DNA of 50,000 nt, taken from assembly GCA_037179515.1 (NCBI GenBank), contig JAXCGZ010020874.1:80001-130000 (forward strand). Direction: 5' to 3'. Under the pieces are notes generated by a model. The model ran no database searches, had not been told where the DNA came from, and worked only from the letters and a program-made list of their open reading frames with translations. The position numbers were made by a program, and so were the translations under genes. Positions 1 to 35,309 of the stretch are shown here, piece by piece; position 1 is the first letter of the stretch; each line of letters opens with the position of its first letter. Source of the stretch: Halocaridina rubra (lineage: Eukaryota > Arthropoda > Malacostraca > Decapoda > Atyidae).

Positions 1-48
1 TCATGGTAAACAATATATTCCAGATATCTTTTAACCACTTATTTATCA

Positions 49-1425
49 TTAGTAGGTTGGCCATGGCACAGCCGCCTGTTGAAAGACTACGACTGAAGGT
101 ATTAGGATGCAACTAGTACTGGTCCAGACAGTTTCAGGTTGAGTCTTCCTTCAGGACGGTTCTTTCGTCATGCCTACATCTACACTGAATATTCTGTCGT
201 ATTCGTTACACATCTCTTCCTATTCCATTACATTTGACAAGTCACACTATTCTGCACATCTGTCTCTTTTACTTTCTTTTTCCTCACATTTGTTATTATT
301 TATGGAATGTCCACAGCTAATGGCCTCCATTACCCAGCATAGAGGGGTGCCAAGAATCTCAGGGGATCGTGTTGATTCAAGTATTGGCTTGAGGGTAGAC
401 ACGCCTGGTGGTAGTAATGGTTCTGCCCCTAACCTTGCACTTCCCAGTAGATCTGCTTCTTTCACTCTTTACTATTCTAACATTTGTGGGCTGAACTCTA
501 ATCTCTCGTCTGTGGAACAGCACTTGGGTACTTTCTTTCCTAACTTCCTCCTCCTTTCTGAAACCCAGCTGTCTATACATGCTTCCACTGACCCATTTCA
601 AATCTCTCACTATAATCTGTATACTCGTTTTTGTTCCAAAGGTGAGGGCTGTGCATACTGCAACACTAACGCTCCTACTGTGAGGCTCATGGACCTTGAA
701 TCACCTGACTTTGATGTTCTCTGGCTAAAAGTCTATCTCTCCACTACCACTATCTTTTTTTGCTTCTGCTACTGTTCTCCAAACTCCACCGAGTTTGTGT
801 CTTTCTTTGAATATCTGTCCTCGTGCCATGAGTCCTTGCTATCTTCTCACCCACATGCAGAAGTTCTCTACATTGGAGACTTCAATGTACACTACAGTGA
901 GTGGCTTCATTCTTCTCACATTGATGTGGGAGGAAGCGAGACCCTTGCTTTCTCTATTACTCACGATCTGCAGCAAATTATCAAACATCCTACTCGCGTT
1001 CCTGATCGTCACGAACATGCTGCAAACACTCTCGACCTAATTTTTACCTCTAACCCTTCAAACTACTCTTATTCTGTGCTTTCCCCTCTTGGTAAATCTG
1101 ACCACTCTATGATCTCAGTCTCTTCCATTTTTGCTCCCCCACTACCAATCCCTCCTACTCAGAGCCGCCTTTGGCACTTCGAGCGTACCCAACATGAAAA
1201 TTTGCGTAACTTTCTCTTTGACTTCCCATGGAATGACTACTGCTTTCGGTCCTGCAACCCTGATCAGGTAGCTCTAAAAGTTTCCGAGATCATGACCGTG
1301 GGAATGGAGGCATACATCCCCTCTTCTACAAAAACTTTCTCTCCCCCTAAACCTTGGTTTGACCGTGCCTGCTCCATGGCTATCCAGGCTAGGAATCAGG
1401 CTCACCGATCTTACCTAGCCTCTTC

Positions 1426-1428
<3 letters not shown>
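49..1428 (+). mobile_element. LINE fragment, 5' end plus endonuclease
   Basis: Non-LTR retrotransposon fragment. Its first ~220 bases (from the AGTAGGT...GGCACAGCCGCC start) recur at 14236-14513, and in reverse at 17287-17560 and 33040-33367, which defines a shared 5' region. Here, unlike in those short copies, the sequence runs on into a long ORF with an APE-type endonuclease. The reverse transcriptase part is missing: the ORF runs directly into a (TA)n tract at 1429. The family looks Jockey/CR1/I-like, but without the RT I cannot assign the clade. Confidence 0.75.
170..1428 (+). pseudogene. APE-type LINE endonuclease, 3'-truncated ORF
   Basis: The reading frame from 170 stays open through about 420 residues before entering microsatellite sequence that only encodes Ile-Tyr repeats. 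Endonuclease landmarks are in the expected order: SNICGLN near residue 103, LLLSETQLS with the metal-binding Glu near 131, YIGDFNVHYSEW near 234-245, NTLDLIF near 287-292, and GKSDHS near 309-313. A linker with WFDRAC...AIQARNQAHRSY follows, as in LINEs just before the RT. No RT motif is present. The first ~45 residues translate the repeated 5' region and may be untranslated in the parent element. In LINEs this enzyme nicks target DNA for target-primed reverse transcription; this copy cannot mobilise itself. Confidence 0.75.
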
Positions 1429-1522
<94 letters not shown>

Positions 1523-1554
1523 ATATATATATATTCACACACACACATAGATAG

Positions 1555-1585
<31 letters not shown>

Positions 1586-1609
1586 GATAGATAGACAGAC
1601 AGATAGATA
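1429..1609. repeat. compound microsatellite (TA)n-(CA)n-(GATA)n
   Basis: About 105 bases of TA dinucleotides with one TTA interruption, then about 12 bases of CA, then GATA tetranucleotides with scattered changes. The array follows the truncated LINE ORF with no intervening sequence, so it may mark the breakpoint that removed the RT region. Confidence 0.95.
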
Positions 1610-2286
1610 AAAAGATTGAGAGTTAGAGAGAGATGCAGAGTTCCCTTTTTACCTTCTATATTAAGTTACATTATTGAGATTAGATAAAGATGATCTGTGG
1701 CATGTGGCCCTCCTCCTAGTTATGAATAGTTACAGTAACGTTTGATCCCCTAACTGAAGTAGACACTGAAATGGGTTTTCAATAGTGACTCACTATGTAA
1801 AGGTGCTAATTTACGACAGAAATGACTTTCAGAATTGATCATTTTACCTAGATAACGTTTAGCATAAACACCTTTTCTTGTCCAAGTCCACTTTGGATTA
1901 CTGAAAAATGTGTCCTTTTATTTTCGTTATGGTGTATTTATCTCTTTTGTTTTCTAGGAAAAGTATCACAGAAAATGGTATAATTTCATTTTCAAGGGTA
2001 TCTAAAGTATATATAGGTGACTATTTGCCGAAAGCATTACAGAAATATCGTGCTATGTAACTGTTTTATTTATCACAATACCAAATTTTAATGGCCATAT
2101 TATCAATAGATTAATAATAATATAAATAAAATAAGAATAATACTAAATAATAATAATAATTTCTCACCGTTTTCACCATACACCTGAGTAGATTGTTCTC
2201 TATCTGTCAGTCGGCTGACCATGTTTGGCCAGCCAAGAGTTGCTTGAGTAAAAAGGTTTTCTTCCAGTGTCTTGCTATGACTATCC
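1610..2286. other. AT-rich noncoding DNA
   Basis: I see no coding frame with recognisable motifs, no repeat unit and no splice-bounded exon in this stretch. The first exon(s) of the SPH gene could be expected here or further left, but I could not find a candidate with the right phase and CUB-like cysteines. Confidence 0.6.
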
Positions 2287-2287
2287 T

Positions 2288-2362
2288 GGAATCCCTCCCC
2301 ATTTATCCGTGGTTGGGACCGGCACTGATCCAAGCTGGCGTGCTTCACCCAGTGGCTGGGTT
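2288..2362 (+). repeat. dispersed monomer of the ~180-bp tandem family
   Basis: Contains GGTTGGGACCGGCACTGA followed by a copy of the 'CCCAGTGGCTGG' segment, matching the core of the units arrayed at 37740-38865. It is interrupted on the right by an (AAT)n tract. Confidence 0.55.
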
Positions 2363-2380
2363 AATAATAATAATCATAAA

Positions 2381-2466
<86 letters not shown>

Positions 2467-2492
2467 TAATAATAATAATATTAATAATAATT
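2361..2492. repeat. (AAT)n microsatellite
   Basis: About 130 bases of AAT with a few single-base interruptions. It joins directly to the preceding ~180-bp family fragment. Confidence 0.97.
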
Positions 2493-3039
2493 AGAGTATG
2501 CTGTAAACTTGCAAAGAGACATCCCTTTCGACTTGAGAATACTATATTTCATTATCAATGTTTCCGATTGAAAAATAATAATAAATAAATCCTTTTTAGA
2601 ATTATAACAAGTACAACCTAACTTAACCTAACTGAGCATAACACAATGTAATAATGTAATTATATATGGTCAGCGTTTTTAAGATGGCCATTATGGAATT
2701 TTTTAAGAAAAGTCTTTAAATTTGGCCGTATTTGTTTTAATAGTTTTTTTCGCACAAATATTTGTAGAGTATTAAATAATTCTTAAGAAATTTTATATAA
2801 GTGACGTATATTTTTTTTTTCTTTCCCTCTTTCAGATTCATGTACAAATGTGATTATTTAAAGACAAGTTGCCAAGTTTTATTTCTTTTTTATTTAGTCT
2901 TTTTTTAAGTTTTTTTTTCAGAATTTTAAATAAAATTATTTTTTCTCATATTCGTATAAAATACAATAGAAAGTGACTTCACATATATTATTTAAGTTTA
3001 ATTTAAATTTTGTTTTCTGTTTCTCTCCTTGTAATTTAG
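2493..3039. other. AT-rich noncoding DNA ending in a splice acceptor
   Basis: Very AT-rich. It includes a short AACCTAACTTAACCTAACTG stretch resembling arthropod TTAGG telomere units, too short to be more than chance. The last 30 bases form a pyrimidine tract and AG (3038-3039) ahead of the first visible SPH exon. Confidence 0.6.
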
Positions 3040-27402
<24,363 letters not shown>

Positions 27403-29344
27403 AGCGTACTATTCAACTCTGCTCAAAATGGCTGCAATCATCACTTGGGTCAACAGTTTATAGATTGACTTTATTTAAAGTTTTGATGTAGCCATGTATC
27501 GTAATATCTAACCCCATTATCGTTGTGTGTTACAATGAGTCCCCATTCAAATGAGGGTGGGCACACACGTGTAACATTGGTTGCATTATCATTTAGGCTT
27601 TCATTTAATAAGGTTAACGTTGTTGTTGTGGCATATTACAACTTCATTTTTTTCCACCAGACACAACTCCGAAGGTCTGATTTCTGATGTGTCTCTGGAA
27701 AGTCCATCATGGGATCTCTCACCATCTTGCAAAAAGTATTTTTTGTCGTAGTTGTGTTGTCTAGAACTGCTTTATTTATAGTTTTTACTTATTTTGTTAT
27801 AATTTTATTCTTGTTATTTAATTCTTTGTTTTTTCAGTGTAATGTTTTCTTTTTATTCTGAAGCTGTTTCCAAATACTCTTCCAAATATTCTACCTCCTA
27901 ATGTCGGGATTTGAACTTGGGACCAGTAGATTAGAACTTAAATAAATTTTAAATTTAAAAGTTGTTGACTTTCTATATTGTTTATGAAGTTCCATAAACT
28001 AGAAATAAAAATTCAAAGGGAAATTATTTAGGATTTATGTTTCATGATAATTTTCAATTAATTAGTTAAATGAGACAATCTGGAAGCAGTAACACAAATG
28101 ATAACTTGGACCATTGGACCATCTTTATAGTACTAGTCAATTCCAATAAGTAAAACTGCGGTTAAAGAGCGTAGTATGAGATGTACTAGCTATGTATTAG
28201 GAATTTCATAGTTTGTCCTTTTTTTAATTGAGGAAAAGGAAGGTAATTATTCAACGTACTCCACCATATCAATCTTGACATCTTGGTCGATAGTGCCAAG
28301 AATGAGTTTTAGAACTTCTTAAATTATTCATAGTTGTCCTTTTGTTTCCTTAATTATAGGCTCTATTCACTAACTCTTACATGGTTACATTTCAAAGTTA
28401 TTTGCAGGTAATCAATAAAGTACAAATCTTTTTGTCAGCAGTCACTGCTGACTCTTAAGTGAACCCATTTACACCGTGCCATTAAGATTGCCCGAATCCA
28501 TTTTGTAAGTTTACAATACTTGCATAAATTTCCATAAACCAGTATATCTGACACAATCTCATTACTTAAGCTTACTTCGTGTACATAAACCCCAATCAGA
28601 GCCAATCGTCATTTATTCATTTCTCTATATAAAGTTTCTAATGTAAAAATTTAATTGACTTCTGTAGAATTTATTATTTAAGCACATAATGATACTTTTT
28701 TTTGTATCATAAGTTCAAGTCCATTAATTAAACTTAAATTGTGAACACAAGCACCAAATTAAAACCTCTTCTGATTTACACATGTCTCCGTGTTTGTAAC
28801 CTGAAAATGTAAGTGAAAGGCTCTAGATTACTTTATGGAAACACTGTTATACATATTTTTGTATCATAACTTGCAACTCCATTGCCTAAACTTACTTTGT
28901 GTACACAAACACCATATCAAAATCGCTTCTGATTTACGCAGTTCTCTGTGTTTCTGACCTGAAATTATAAATGACTGCTCTAGACTCCTTTATTTAAACA
29001 GTTGAGAGTTAAGCGTCATTATTTATTGTTATTCATGTAATGTTAGCTGACATACTGGTATGTCAATATTTGTAATGTTTACTCTGCCGTTACAATCCTG
29101 CTACCTAAGAGGTAAATGCATTTATGATTTATATTTATTACTAGTTAAATAAATATGTGTCGTTGCGATGGGTCGCAAGACTAATTTGTTTTTTTATTAT
29201 TTTTTTATTTCCTGATTGAAAGAGCAATATGAGGGGGTGTTGCATCTTGTGATCCGCGAACTGCGTGTGGGGTGCGCTTAGAGTTATCATGATCAAACAC
29301 GTGATGATTATACAGACAAAAAACCAATATCATGATGATAATGA
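27403..29344. other. 3' flank of the SPH gene, AT-rich
   Basis: Probably holds the 3' UTR; possible poly(A) signals AATAAA at 27941-27946 and 28004-28009. A short SINE tail (TTACAATGAGTCCCCATT..., minus orientation, 27533-27575) is present. No other feature was recognised. Confidence 0.5.
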
Positions 29345-29349
29345 TGACT

Positions 29350-29603
<254 letters not shown>

Positions 29604-29715
29604 GGCGCCGCTAATTTGAAGTGAGCTGAAAACCCCTAGACTCATTTGGAATTTATTATGATCGGTAATTATTCTTGGGGCTCATAATTCATTCAAGTTT
29701 TTATTGATAATTTTT

Positions 29716-29852
<137 letters not shown>

Positions 29853-30063
29853 TAAAAGAAAAAAAGAAGAAGAAGGAGAAGAAGAAATAAATAAATAAAT
29901 AAATAACGTGAGAGACGAATTGTTCATGTGATCTCCATTATGTGTTTATTATCTTCAGTGTTATTCTTACCCATAAAAAAAATCGGTTGAGAACCAGCAA
30001 GTCACCGAGACCTTAATACCTTGTAAATTATCAAGTTCCTTATTACAGTGTGCCATTTTTTTT

Positions 30064-30064
30064 A

Positions 30065-30148
<84 letters not shown>
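30064..30148. repeat. (ATT)n microsatellite
   Basis: About 85 bases of ATT. Confidence 0.97.
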
Positions 30149-30151
<3 letters not shown>

Positions 30152-30232
30152 ACGACATTAGAATATTGTGTTTACCTTTTGAGACTGATTAGTTTTGTTG
30201 TTAAAATTCAACAATATTGTCACTGGGGGAGT

Positions 30233-30290
30233 AAGCATGCTCAACTTGGTGCCTGTCCCTAGCTCTGATCCGTGGAGAGGGTTTTTGTCA
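30233..30290 (-). repeat. dispersed monomer of the ~180-bp family
   Basis: On the minus strand it reads GACAAAAACCCTCTCCACGG, then GGACAGGCACCAAGTTGAGC, matching the core of the units at 37740-38865. Confidence 0.55.
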
Positions 30291-31126
30291 CGAAGGACAT
30301 CAGGCCTTAGTAAAACTTTCGAGCACTCTTGTCTCCCAAAGATTGTTCCAGTTAAGTCAACAAGCCCACTGAGTGCACCAATAGATGTATTGGGTCTGTG
30401 GTGTAGCAGTATCTTCATGTGCTTACGTATCGATAAAGGTTAAAGTACCAGTCTTTCATATTTCGTGTAAATATAAAATTTTATCTTCGGGAGGAGCCTT
30501 AGACTTGTAGTATTTTAAAGATTTCTTGTCCAAGGGAAGGTAAGACTATTGCCCCTTTAGACAAATACCACATAGGATAATTGCCCCTACGACAGTTACC
30601 CCTTATAACTTCTTTCTTATATGATACACTTCACTATAATATTATGAAGAAGTAATTGTTTGCTTTTACATTAAGGGCTATTATCCAGTGTTACTTACTT
30701 TTGATTGAGACCTCTCAGCTGACCGAATTTTGCATCCTGCACGTACCAGAAAAATAAAAAAAATCAATCAGTCAATGAATTATGAATAAATCTCGTTGAA
30801 CTAATTAGTTTTGCTACAAACAAATATCTTCTGCTCTAGAAGTATCGTGACCCATCAGTCCAAGTGATTATCTGTGCGACCTCTGCCTTCTATATTGCAA
30901 TCTCTTTTCTATAACTACTTCCCTTCTTGAAATTGGGTGGATTCAGTGAGAGGAAATGAACTGCCTCTGCCTCCCGTAATTTATTTGCCTTGTTTTCTAT
31001 CTTCCCCCTGGGTGAGGGAAATACTGCGCTATGTTCACGTGCGTGTCTTAAAAGTCGACTAGATGACGCCAGAACGAGGGGACTTTGAGTTCCCTTCTTT
31101 GTATTTTCCTCCCGCAGAGTCAAGGG
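30291..31126. other. unassigned noncoding DNA
   Basis: Contains repeated short blocks with GCCCCT and GGATAATTGCCCCTACGACA at 30545-30605 that resemble a segment at about 40440-40530 (AGGGCAGTTGCCCTCAGGGG), perhaps an old repeat. No gene recognised. Confidence 0.35.
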
Positions 31127-31351
31127 CCCGAATTCTTAAACAGTGTAAACCTAGGATACCATATGTTAGTGAGCTAGAGACACAAATGGATTTCATAAAC
31201 GCATATGACGCGGTTCTGTGTATGGCTAGGATCCCATGTGGGATCCTAGCCATACACAGAACAGCGTCAGATGCGTTTATGAAATCCATATGTGTGTGTC
31301 TAGCTCACTAACGATATGGTATCTTAGGTTTACACTATTTAAGAAATCGGG
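31127..31351. repeat. foldback element, locus C (complete palindromic copy)
   Basis: A 225-base inverted repeat centred near 31237. Outer ends CCCGAATTCTTAA and TTAAGAAATCGGG differ by one base. Inside each arm: GTGTAAACCTAGGATACCAT, GTTAGTGAGCTAGAGACACA, TGGATTTCATAAACGCATAT, GGTTCTGTGTATGGCTAGGA. The centre is GGATCCCATGTGGGATCC. Frames on both strands encode almost the same peptide because of the palindrome; neither is a gene. It has the build of a MITE or foldback element, but no transposase relation is visible. Confidence 0.92.
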
Positions 31352-33039
31352 CTAAGGTCTTACTTTACTCCGGCTCCCTCCCCCCCCATATAAGGGAGAT
31401 TATGACCCTTGTATATTGGTAGATGTTATTACCTTTTTTCAGACAGAACGAGTTATTTGGAAAATTGAATCAGTAATGAATGGGGATATTGAATGGTAGA
31501 AAAAATGGTCGTGTATTAAAATTTCATGGCCTGTGTAATGAGTCATTACCTCTATTTACCTGTGTATTATGTGCTCTCTTCACACCTCTATTGAAAAACT
31601 GTAATAACCGTTACATGTCATGTACACATAAGGGAATTTTTTTTTCATTCCATTATTACTAGAAACCATTTATTCTTAGAATACTGGAGTGTTAAGTTCC
31701 CTATCGTGAACACATACTCAGGTTTTTATTTTTATTTTTTTTTTTTCATATTTTGCGATCGGCGAACCCGTAGATTAGTTTTAATCGAATTCTTTTGTTA
31801 TTTTGGCTTTTCAGTTACAGTACTGTTCATTTGCTTTATTTCCTATGAAAGCAATTTAATAAAAACTTAATAAGTTTCAGGTTTACTGAAAACTCTTCCA
31901 GAATAATAAAAACATTACAAAATTTTATAGAGAACTATATATAAACATCAAACAACGGAGTATATTAGCGCTTAGTGTTATTTCACTCATTATCATAGGT
32001 AACTGCTGACGATGTATTCGAAGTACACACTTATAGGTACTGAGAAACTCCATTGCGTGACGTATAATGGCGGTCGGAATTTGAAACTTTTGCTTTATTT
32101 ATTGCAAGTTTTGTTTTTCTTGCAGAGATGGAGAGAATAAATAGATGTGCATTTCGAGTAGCTAAACAAACAGGAACAAACTAATTTGACAGGGTATTCT
32201 GGTTATTTTATTTTTCTTTAACATTGAAAACCTTTTTTTTTTTTTTTAAGAAGGTGCAATTGGGCTTTTGGCTTAATAGCAAGAGATAACAGGAGCCTTG
32301 CAGTAGACTGAGAAAGTATCGCATTTCGTAGTTAGGAATGGAGTGCCAAGTACTGGCATATTCTACGAGAATAAAGTGCCTACATTATGTTTGAATGAAA
32401 GTAAGAAAAAAAATAATTTGAGATGTATTGTTTAAGATTTAGGTTGGAAGATTGATCATGTTGATTTTACCAGTCAGTTAGAGGCAGTGAATCAGTAACT
32501 TTAATTCGCACAAGAATGCATATATATATATACAATAAAGATAATTAATGGTAATTACGCAAGATATATACAAACTCTAAGTGAAGTAAAAGTAATGTAA
32601 AAATGAACAGTATCTATATTTAGTATTATTCAGGTAAAAATTATTTTATTCCTTAATCATTTTAATGCTGAACATCATTTAGACAGTAAAAAAAAAAGGG
32701 AATTAAATAATCCTCTTCTAGGTTGTTATTTATTAGTCCAGGATTTTTACCACTAGCATCTCACAGTTAAATAGTGTGAAAATATAGATGTAATGGAATA
32801 AGTGAGAATTTGAGAGAGAAGGTGCATGAAGAAGACTGAAAAAAGAATGAGCTCTAGCAAATGTAACTTGCTGAAAAGGTAATAATTTAAGAAGTGAATA
32901 CAGAAGAATGACACAAGTGAATTTAAAAAAAAAAATACACAAGTAAATGCCTAGATTTTTTTTTAAGTAATATGTTCATGCAAGGTACATGTAAATAGCA
33001 TTCTAAAAGAATAGATGAGAGATACATACTGAACAAATG
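31352..33039. other. AT-rich noncoding DNA
   Basis: A short segment at 31372-31425 (CCCCCCCCATATAAGGGAGA, TTATGACCCTTGTATATT) resembles one at 19041-19090. No gene, tandem array or named element was recognised. Confidence 0.45.
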
Positions 33040-33367
33040 TTTTTTTTTGTTTTTTTATGATTGTGACACCAGAACGGGCCAAAAAATATAATAAAATAAA
33101 ACAGCCCTCATTATGTCTGGGCATGAAGAATACATAAAATAAAGAGAAACAGAAATGGAGAGTGTAATGACTTGTCAGATGTGAAGGGATAATATGAGGT
33201 GTGTAACGAATATCCAAGAATATTCAGTGTTGATGTAGGCATAGAAAAAGAACCGTAACTGAAGGAAGACTTAACATCGAACTGTCGTGGACAGCCCTAT
33301 ATAAGTTCAAAAAACCTTCAGCTGTAGGATCGCAATGGGCGGCTGTGCCATGGGCCTACCTACTACA
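33040..33367 (-). mobile_element. short LINE-5'-derived retroposon, longest copy
   Basis: On the minus strand it begins GTAGTAGGTAGGCCCATGGC and GGCACAGCCGCCC (same start as the LINE at 49), continues through TTAAGTCTTCCTTCAGTTAC and CACATCTGACAAGTCATTAC, and ends in GTTCTGGTGTCACAATCATA plus A-rich tail. It covers the LINE 5' end more fully than the copies at 14236 and 17287. Confidence 0.85.
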
Positions 33368-33975
33368 TAGTTAGCTACATTTTCCTCACACTGAATGCAA
33401 CACTAATATAAGAGTGAGGTAAAGCGTTTTCCGTAGTAGTTACTTAGCACGAGGGTTTGTCCCTCGCTTTTTTGTCTCTTACTTTATTTACTTTTCGTGC
33501 TTTTCCTTCCAATTCCCTTATATCCTTATATCCTCAGTCCCCTCTCCCTTTTTCCCCTCCTATCCTATCCCATCCTAAGCCTAAGCCGTAGTAGTTGTAA
33601 TTTCAAGGGCTGAAGTATTTCGGAATGATAGTGAGACAGAACATATTTCAGTGAGCAGGACGTAGCAGGGCCATGTCAAACTTAGGAACAAAATGACAAG
33701 TTAAAACCTTTTCAGAGGGCAAATTATAGCGATCACATTTGTTTTTCTTGACTAGATTCTGTCAAGGATGAAATGAAACTTGAAGCCAAAAAAAAAGAGA
33801 CGTAGTTAAATCTGGTGAAAAACGAGGTAATTATAACTTTATTTCCCCTACAGATATTTTGATTATTAAAGGGGCTGGAATCACTTAGGTATTTGTTAAA
33901 AATATAATGCACATTATGGAAGAAAATGACAAGTAACAATTTACTTCAAGAGCTATTTATGGTTCTGTCTTCCAG

Positions 33976-34116
33976 GTTGCCTGAAAAAGAAGAAATGCAG
34001 TAAACTCGGTGGAAACGGCCAAAAGAAGAATGTAGGATGTCAGAATGGCGAAATAAAAATCAAAGAGAAGAAAGGGTATTGCAAAGGAAAGAAATGTTTC
34101 TGCTGTGTACCTAAGA
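33976..34116 (+). CDS. exon for a Lys/Cys-rich module (7 Cys)
   Basis: 141 bases between TCTGTCTTCCAG and the consensus donor GTAAGT, phase 1 on both sides (symmetric, so it can be duplicated without breaking frame). It encodes 46 residues with cysteines at 1, 7, 21, 35, 40, 42 and 43: CLKKKKCSKLGG near the start and GYCKGKKCFCCVPK at the end. Such compact, basic, disulfide-rich modules are often secreted or extracellular, but I do not recognise this family. The second, decayed copy at 34265-34394 shows that the module is repeated. First and last exons of the gene were not found. Confidence 0.62.
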
Positions 34117-34264
34117 GTAAGTACGTAAAGTTTACCAAATTTTACCTTCATCGTTTATACGTGAAAGAGAATCTTACATCATCATAAATGTATATTGCAA
34201 AGTTTGCAATTATAGATCATACTCTTCATGCACTACAAAACTTTTAAAATAATCAGTTCCTCAG

Positions 34265-34394
34265 AGAACAAGTGCAAAGCTAAGAAAAAGTGTAAAGAAG
34301 CAGGTGGTAAAGCTCAGTTCAAATGGAAAAAAATGCAAAGGTGATTAGAAGAAGAAATGGTCCAAAGTCAGCAAATATTGCTTGTGTTGCATTC
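34265..34394 (+). pseudogene. decayed second copy of the Lys/Cys-rich module
   Basis: Bounded by a CAG acceptor and GTAAGT donor in the same phases as the intact module 150 bases upstream. It starts NKCKAKKKCKEAGGKA and ends with a YCLCC-type cluster, but a one-base excess in an A-run near 34327-34333 shifts the frame and a TAG lies shortly after in the original frame. It is therefore a broken copy. Confidence 0.6.
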
Positions 34395-34540
34395 GTAAGT
34401 TACTGCATTTTAGACATATGTAATAAATATACAGTAGGTAATTTTATTTCAATACAAAACTAATCTTTTTTTTTAATTATGCAAACCTATGTAAATGGAA
34501 TTTCCTCCACACACAATAGTTATTGAACCAATATGTAACA

Positions 34541-34737
34541 CTGGTTCCGGTTTTACGTCACGGACTCCCTTATCAACCAAGGGCTAGGACGGTTGCCTTC
34601 TTGCGAAGGACTTGTTTTGGCAGATGTAATCCTTACGCTGAGTGCATGCCTTTGCTAACCTCAGACCGTGACGGGGCGCGAACCCTCGACCTGACGCCTC
34701 AGAGTCGGAGACGCTACCGACTGAGCCACGGCGACTA
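34541..34737 (-). mobile_element. tRNA-derived SINE ('GTCACCGTGGCTCA' family)
   Basis: Reverse copy with GTCGCCGTGGCTCAGTCGGT at the head and GACGTAAAACCGGAACC at the tail. Flanks CAATATGTAACA (34529-34540) and CAATATGTCACA (34738-34749) look like a 12-bp target duplication with one mismatch. Confidence 0.94.
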
Positions 34738-35032
34738 CAATATGTCACAGACTCATATGAACTTTTCTCTATTAAGCAATTTGGATATGATATATTCCAC
34801 ACATGCATGCACTAACACACACACACTGAAATAGTTTTCCAGATAAAGTCACAATTTGGCAAAGAACAAATGTCTCCGTTGAAGGAGTCGCATTTAATAA
34901 ACAGTAATAAAATAAGTGTTATTTTCAGACACTTTAGGTGAAATATCAGTCGAGACACACTGACAAAAATTTATGTATGTAATTACTTGTTTCCGAGAAT
35001 ATATCACGTTTTATTTAATAAATTACAGAAAA

Positions 35033-35130
35033 AAGTTACAGTTTTGGCTGGGAAAAAGGTCACAGATAAGAGAGTCACAGGTTTGGTCAAAATTTTTTTC
35101 TGTGACTTTTACCGTGAGAGATGTATGTAT
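35033..35130 (+). pseudogene. possible third relic of the Lys/Cys-rich module
   Basis: After an AATTACAG acceptor-like site the sequence AAAAAAGTTACAGTTTTGGC, then TGGGAAAAAGGTCACAG, resembles the AAAAAGTGTAAAGAAGCAGG / TGGTAAAGCTCAG of the second module, and TTTTTTCTGTGACTTTTACC resembles the end. The match is weak and no intact frame remains. Confidence 0.22.
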
Positions 35131-35309
35131 GTAGTGTACGTTTGCACAAGAGTTATTTTAGTTTTCCATTTTACAGTAAGCTTTAACAGCCACGTGTCTT
35201 GACATCATGTAGCAAGCTAACCATATCTGCGATTCTGTTTATATTATTCGTTGCAAATCAATACCTCACATCTCTTCTATGTCATGAAGTACCCGAGAAG
35301 TTTTAATAT

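Noticed and set aside
31059..31311. Overlapping frames on both strands with nearly the same peptide (MDFINA...AVLCMARIP)
   Set aside because: The similarity comes from the foldback palindrome, not from coding.
34523..34834. Frames over the SINE copies (also near 44271, 45281, 45529, 49232)
   Set aside because: They translate the tRNA-derived SINE in different frames and recur with every copy.
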